From: a virus
Length of the DNA stretch: 41,084 nt
IMG/VR virus record: IMGVR_UViG_3300025326_000093
Coordinates: 1-41,084 of that record
Direction: 5' to 3' (one strand)
Below, in pieces: positions 38,011-41,084 of the stretch (position 1 is its first letter; the number at the start of each line of letters is the position of its first letter). A program made the translations under genes and the position numbers. The notes beneath the pieces are model-generated. The model did not search any database. It was not told the DNA's origin and saw only the letters and a program-made list of their open reading frames with translations.

Positions 38011-38357
38011 GCAGGCATTTGCAAGGCTCCGCTGCGCAGTGTGGCGGATGGAAACAGGCCGTCGACGCCGTTGCCGGATGTCCGATACTCGGTGTTACCG
38101 TCGGCGGCGAGGAACGCGTCAATCCGCTCGTCGTCGGCCCAGGCTGGACAACCACCGTCGTCTACGAAGTTCTGCAAGTGAATCCCGGCCTCGCATGCCT
38201 CGAGGTGCCACCGGACCGCTGGCAGCACTTCGGACAGAACGGCGTGCCTGCGCTCGCGGCGACGAAGCTAGACGGCGAGCTCCCGCCTGGTCTGCTGACG
38301 CTGGTCTATGCGCGCAGAGGCTTGGACGAAAACGGGGTGCCTTTCCCTTTAGCGTAG
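38007..38357 (+). CDS. hypothetical protein, 116 aa, after the fibre gene
   Basis: A 116-residue protein, GTG start overlapping the fibre stop by 4 bp. It begins with a Cys-containing polar stretch, then turns beta-rich (GCPILGVTVGGEERVNPLVV, then TTVVYEVLQVNPGLACLEVP). It could be a fibre tip, chaperone or accessory structural protein. No family is recognised. There is a 57-bp gap to the next gene. Confidence 0.55.
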   Translation: MSRHLQGSAAQCGGWKQAVDAVAGCPILGVTVGGEERVNPLVVGPGWTTTVVYEVLQVNPGLACLEVPPDRWQHFGQNGVPALAATKLDGELPPGLLTLVYARRGLDENGVPFPLA

Positions 38358-38414
38358 GCGTCGGCGGGACAGCCGTCGGCGCTGAACCAAGGACCCGATG
38401 ATCGGAGTATTTGC

Positions 38415-38729
38415 ATGGACGAACTGCTGACAGCTATACCACCAGACCTGCTTGCTAAGGCCTCGCCCTGGCTGCTCGGCGCCTTCCTCTTCTGCAGCGG
38501 ACTGGGCTGGCTGCTCAAGCACTTCGCCGCCGCTGCAATCGCAGCCGATGGGCGTCTGTTCTGGCTCGCTCGCGTGCTCGACTGGGCAGCGCTGAATAGT
38601 AAGACCGCCCTGTCGATCGCGAAGGAAGCCAAACTCAAGTCCGAGATCGTGCAGAAAACCGATCAGCTGAATCGGGCGCTTTCGCTACCGCCTGTGAAGT
38701 ACGTCAAAGAGCTGAACGGAGAGGAATAG
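38415..38729 (+). CDS. holin candidate, 104 aa
   Basis: A 104-residue protein with one clear membrane segment (SPWLLGAFLFCSGLGWLLKH, residues about 17-37) followed by a helical, charged C-terminal half (NSKTALSIAKEAKLKSEIVQ). Position before another one-span protein and the endolysin fits the lysis cassette of podoviruses. It may be the holin or its partner; holins have no reliable sequence signature, so this rests on position and membrane topology. Confidence 0.5.
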   Translation: MDELLTAIPPDLLAKASPWLLGAFLFCSGLGWLLKHFAAAAIAADGRLFWLARVLDWAALNSKTALSIAKEAKLKSEIVQKTDQLNRALSLPPVKYVKELNGEE

Positions 38730-38731
38730 CC

Positions 38732-38917
38732 ATGAGTAAGCTCGCCAAAGCCGGCCGCGCCCTCACGATCATTCTTCCGATCGTCGACGGCATCTCGTGG
38801 GCGATCGACAAGATCCGCGCGCGCCGCAAGCGCCGTTTCACCGATGCCGAACGTGAGCAGGCCACACGCGAGGCCAAGGAACGCTTGGACGAGATCGTTC
38901 GCAGGGCGAAGCGTTGA
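38732..38917 (+). CDS. small membrane protein in the lysis cassette, 61 aa
   Basis: A 61-residue protein with a moderately hydrophobic segment (ALTIILPIVDGISWAI, about residues 10-25) and a strongly basic tail (RARRKRRFTDAEREQATREA). Such a layout, membrane anchor plus positive C-terminus, occurs in small holins and antiholins. The ATG lies 2 nt after the previous stop. Role inferred from context only. Confidence 0.5.
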   Translation: MSKLAKAGRALTIILPIVDGISWAIDKIRARRKRRFTDAEREQATREAKERLDEIVRRAKR

Positions 38918-39183
38918 CCGGCGACGACAGGATCACCGAGACGTTCAGCCTGCTCGGCTCGCTGGCCGCTGTCGTCGCCAGCGCGGGCGGGCCGTGGCAG
39001 GGGCGAGCGCTGGCGGTATCCAGACTGCTCAAGGAGGCAGAGTCCGCGATCGTGCATCGGCGCAAGTCGCTGCAAGACGTGCTGCTGGATATTCGGCGCG
39101 GCCATCTGGGCCCACTGATCGACCCGGACAGTGCGCCAACTCGGGCGGAGCGTCCGAGCGCGAAGCGAAGGGACCAGGAGTAA
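38914..39183 (+). CDS. hypothetical protein, 89 aa, before endolysin
   Basis: An 89-residue protein from a TTG start overlapping the previous stop by 4 bp; no ATG or GTG fits better. A hydrophobic stretch (ETFSLLGSLAAVVASAGGPW) may be a membrane segment, followed by a helical basic part (KEAESAIVHRRKSLQDVLLD). It lies next to the endolysin gene in the lysis cassette. The role is unknown. Confidence 0.5.
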   Translation: MTGDDRITETFSLLGSLAAVVASAGGPWQGRALAVSRLLKEAESAIVHRRKSLQDVLLDIRRGHLGPLIDPDSAPTRAERPSAKRRDQE

Positions 39184-39185
39184 GC

Positions 39186-39665
39186 ATGCTGAAGGAGTTG
39201 CCGCCGTCGGCGGTTGTCGTGCCGAGATGGATCGCGATCGCGCTTGGCGAGATCGGCGTCCGCGAGAATCCGGCGCGGGGCGTGTCCAACCCCCGCATCG
39301 AGCAGTATCACGCGGTCACGAGCGCAGGCGAGGCGCTGGACGACGTCCCTTGGTGCTCGAGCTTCGTCTGCTGGTGCATGGAGATGGCCGGCGTTGCGTC
39401 AACGCGCAGCAAGGCCGCCGCTTCATGGTCGCAGTGGGGCGTCGACTGCACGCGCGGGTTCGGCTGCATCATCGTGTTCGGCAAGCACGACAAGGACGCG
39501 CGCGGCACCGGCCACGTCGGCTTTTGCTTGGGCACGACCGGGCACGAGGTTTTCGTGCTCGGCGGAAACCAAAAGCAGAGAGTCGGCATCGACGTGCGCG
39601 ACGCGCGCAAGATCGTGACGTGGCGCTGGCCAGAGGCGGTCCAGCTGCCCAAGGCGACGTCGTGA
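39186..39665 (+). CDS. endolysin, CHAP-like (TIGR02594 type) amidase/peptidase
   Basis: A 159-residue enzyme of the NlpC/P60-CHAP superfamily, TIGR02594 group: opening PRWIAIALGEIGVRENPARG, active-site Cys57 in DDVPWCSSFVCWCM, the catalytic His110 in ARGTGHVGF, and a polar residue in GGNQ (about 127-129) as the third member. There is no signal peptide, so release through a holin is expected. It degrades peptidoglycan at the end of infection. It starts just after the TAA of the upstream gene. Extra cysteines (C63, C88, C94) are notable. Confidence 0.8.
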   Translation: MLKELPPSAVVVPRWIAIALGEIGVRENPARGVSNPRIEQYHAVTSAGEALDDVPWCSSFVCWCMEMAGVASTRSKAAASWSQWGVDCTRGFGCIIVFGKHDKDARGTGHVGFCLGTTGHEVFVLGGNQKQRVGIDVRDARKIVTWRWPEAVQLPKATS

Positions 39666-39699
39666 CCGTCAGACTGACGGTACCATCGGCGCCAAAAAC

Positions 39700-39748
39700 T
39701 ACGCCGCCGGCTTCCCTTTCGGGCTTGCACGGCGGCGCGGAGCGCGTA
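39700..39748 (+). ncRNA. stem-loop in the 39.7-kb non-coding stretch
   Basis: TACGC CGCCG (39700-39709) pairs with CGGCG (39730-39734) and, after a 9-nt bulge, GCGTA (39744-39748). Inside the loop, CCC (39713-39715) can pair with GGG (39721-39723). The compact two-level structure suggests a structured RNA or a replication or terminator element rather than coding. No homology is claimed. Confidence 0.35.
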
Positions 39749-39752
39749 GGCT

Positions 39753-39770
39753 CAGGTTTACCACAACCTG
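39753..39770 (+). terminator. perfect 6-bp hairpin
   Basis: CAGGTT (39753-39758) and AACCTG (39765-39770) form a perfect stem with loop TACCAC. It lies 88 bp after the endolysin stop, directly after the larger stem-loop. There is no U-run, so a terminator role is uncertain. Confidence 0.3.
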
Positions 39771-40270
39771 ATGTCAAAATACTCGACATACGGTTCTTGC
39801 GCAAGCGAGACGAAGCGCCTCCAGCGGCGCCAAGCAGTGCCCGGAAGTGGCGGGCGCACGGCGACAGCCGAAATAACTGGGCGTCTTTTGAACGAGACGC
39901 GAAAGCGGCCAACTCTCCTCTGCCTGATTCATGTGGGGACCGGATTGCGCGGGCGGCACAGACCGCTCGGCCCTTGCCTTGCCGCAAGGGTTCGCACGGG
40001 GGCTCGCGCCCTTTTGCGACGCCGCACCAGCTGTCCGGGTGGAGAGCCTCGCCGCATACGCGGCCGGCTGCATGTCGACAGGGTTACCGTCAGAGCAGAA
40101 CGTGGCCGACGAGGCGTACTGACCTGCACGTTTCTGTAGCAGCGGTCCGGCGCCAGAGAGCCCGGCCAGACCTACCAAAGAACAGCCACCTAGGACTGAG
40201 AGCGAGAGCCCATCAGGTCCAGAAAGGGCTGGATCTAATCTCTGACCTGGCCTGGTGGGCGGCCCCGTGA

Positions 40271-40873
40271 ATGGCGGACATTTTTCGCTGGCTCGGCTCG
40301 CTCTCGCCCGACACAGCCGGCAGCGCGATCGGCGCCTTCTTCGCGGCGTTCCTGCTGGCGACGGTGGCGCGGGTGAAGGCGCATGCGGAGAAGGCACGCG
40401 TGAAGGCCTACGCGAAGGTCGAGGCAGATGCCAGGGCGTCCAGCACGCCGACGATGCTGCCGCCGCCCTCGCCATCCATCCCCGCGCCCGTAAAGGCGCT
40501 CGACGTCCGGCTGCGCGAGATGGAGAGGCTGATTCGCATGCGCACTGAGTGGGACCTCGATCAGTGCAGAGTGCACGTGAAGGAGCTCGAGGCCGCCTAC
40601 GCGCGCATCCAACAGGACGCCGCTCGTCAGGCCACGTCGCTGATGATGACGAGGCGCGATCTTGACCAGGCCCTGTCGGATGTCGCGGACGCCAAGGCTG
40701 CCGTCGCCCAGTCCGTCAGGGACCGGAACGCGGCCGACGCGCGCGCCCTGCGGGCCGTGGAGGAGCTGGGCGAACTGAAGCGCGCCATCGCCAGCGGCCA
40801 CCATGGCAGCGCCGCCGTGACGCCGCTGCGGCCAGGCCCGCCCCACACAGCGAAGCCACGAGGCGCGCGATGA
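40271..40873 (+). CDS. spanin-like membrane-anchored coiled-coil protein
   Basis: A 200-residue protein. A single N-terminal membrane segment (SAIGAFFAAFLLATVARVKA) is followed by a Pro-rich linker (TPTMLPPPSPSIPAPVK) and a long coiled coil (LDVRLREMERLIRMRTEWDL to about residue 170) with an Ala/Arg-rich tail. This is the layout of inner-membrane (i-)spanins such as Rz, which fuse inner and outer membranes at the end of lysis. Position after the endolysin supports it. The next gene overlaps by 4 bp as in nested Rz/Rz1 pairs. Confidence 0.6.
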   Translation: MADIFRWLGSLSPDTAGSAIGAFFAAFLLATVARVKAHAEKARVKAYAKVEADARASSTPTMLPPPSPSIPAPVKALDVRLREMERLIRMRTEWDLDQCRVHVKELEAAYARIQQDAARQATSLMMTRRDLDQALSDVADAKAAVAQSVRDRNAADARALRAVEELGELKRAIASGHHGSAAVTPLRPGPPHTAKPRGAR

Positions 40874-41058
40874 AACGCTGGCTCTACTGGATGCACCTAG
40901 CTGGACTCGTCGCGGCGTTCGCCTACTCGTTCGTGACAGCGTTTCTAGAGCAGCCGATCGAGCCGCTCACGCCCGCTCCAGAGCGAAGTCCGCGCGTGCA
41001 TTGCGTGACGACGATATCGTGCGTCGAAGTCCCGGAAGACGGTGGCGAGTGGCGCTGA
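40870..41058 (+). CDS. small membrane protein, possible spanin partner
   Basis: A 62-residue protein with a hydrophobic N-terminal segment (WMHLAGLVAAFAYSFVTAFL) and a Pro-rich, Cys-containing tail (EPLTPAPERSPRVHCVTTIS). It overlaps the spanin-like gene by 4 bp, a usual place for an outer-membrane spanin subunit. No lipobox is seen, however, so it is not a typical Rz1 lipoprotein. Function is inferred from position only. Confidence 0.5.
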   Translation: MKRWLYWMHLAGLVAAFAYSFVTAFLEQPIEPLTPAPERSPRVHCVTTISCVEVPEDGGEWR

Positions 41059-41084
41059 AACCACAGATGGCGATGCGCTTGCGG
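41049..41084 (+). CDS. partial gene cut by the window end
   Basis: A frame starting at GTG 41049 overlaps the previous gene by 10 bp and runs off the end of the window: MALKPQMAMRLR. An ATG at 41067 is an alternative start. Only 12 codons are visible, so its identity and even its reality cannot be judged. Confidence 0.25.
   Translation, partial: MALKPQMAMRLR

Larger units (their letters stand above)
39666..40270. other. 605-bp stretch with no convincing gene, several hairpins
   Basis: Between the endolysin and spanin-like genes no frame reads well. The forward frame that continues from the endolysin stop is Arg/Pro-rich and poor. A reverse frame (40475 to 39774) is open but lacks a good start, although a 24-codon sample (40068-40139) gave GC by codon position in the order expected for the reverse strand. 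Hairpins occur at 39700-39748 and 39753-39770, and a GGTC...GACC structure lies near 40148-40176. The reverse translation has a Cys/Arg-rich look that I associate with repeated non-coding DNA, an impression I cannot check. It may be foreign DNA, an RNA gene or a decayed gene. Confidence 0.55.

Noticed and set aside
39131-40270. 379-codon forward frame across the endolysin and beyond
   Set aside because: Its first part is an out-of-frame, Arg-rich reading of the endolysin gene, and its remainder has no protein-like pattern or start signal.
1-41084. Direct terminal repeats or circular overlap
   Set aside because: The first and last bases do not match by eye, so genome ends cannot be defined, and the last gene is cut.
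1-41084. CRISPR array, tRNA genes, integrase or attachment site
   Set aside because: No regularly spaced repeats, cloverleaf with CCA, or recombinase motif was found. Short repeats seen are operators, promoter elements or coding repeats.

Overview
The window is most of a GC-rich, tailed double-stranded DNA phage genome (or an uncultured phage contig). Nearly all genes lie on the + strand in tight, often 4-bp-overlapping order. It holds a portal, scaffold, major capsid protein, adaptor, three large Ala-rich internal-virion-type proteins, both terminase subunits and a lysis cassette. There is no tape measure, tail tube or sheath gene, so the particle is most likely a short-tailed podovirus. The membrane-anchored coiled-coil (spanin-like) lysis protein and a lipobox lipoprotein point to a Gram-negative, high-GC host, which I cannot name. 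No integrase, RNA polymerase, DNA polymerase or tRNA is visible.

Layout. 1-860: a short leftward arm of small unknown genes, facing the rightward early operon across an AT-rich control region that carries repeated GATATATC-type operator sites. 854-3540: a Cro-like repressor, two HNH-AP2 endonucleases and very small membrane proteins. 3535-9580: SNF2-type helicase, DNA methyltransferase, beta sliding clamp, XRE regulator, DnaD-like replication initiator and DnaB-type helicase; with no polymerase of its own, the phage presumably recruits the host Pol III. 9575-13765: a run of small accessory genes including a DUF1064 nuclease, a Cys-rich peptide and a GNAT-like protein. 13766-16002: small terminase and packaging-adjacent genes. 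16049-27273: portal, coiled-coil protein, scaffold, capsid, adaptor, lectin-like and tail proteins. 27298-27615: a lone reverse-strand lipoprotein (moron-like). 27707-36688: internal virion proteins and the large terminase. 37150-41084: a lectin-like fibre, holin candidates, endolysin, a 600-bp stretch with no convincing gene, a spanin-like protein and a gene cut by the window end.

The observations I rate highest: (1) a three-copy bipartite element (an exact 14-mer, then 15 nt, then an A[CG][GC]AT box) that sits 7-8 nt before three start codons and divides the late region into three blocks, which looks like a phage late promoter giving leaderless mRNAs; (2) a phage-encoded sliding clamp with no polymerase; (3) a 14-codon fragment that looks like the beginning of a DUF2829/Tad2-like (anti-Thoeris) protein and now serves as a leader peptide; (4) the reverse-strand lipoprotein, a superinfection-exclusion candidate; (5) five related HNH-AP2 genes, one decaying.
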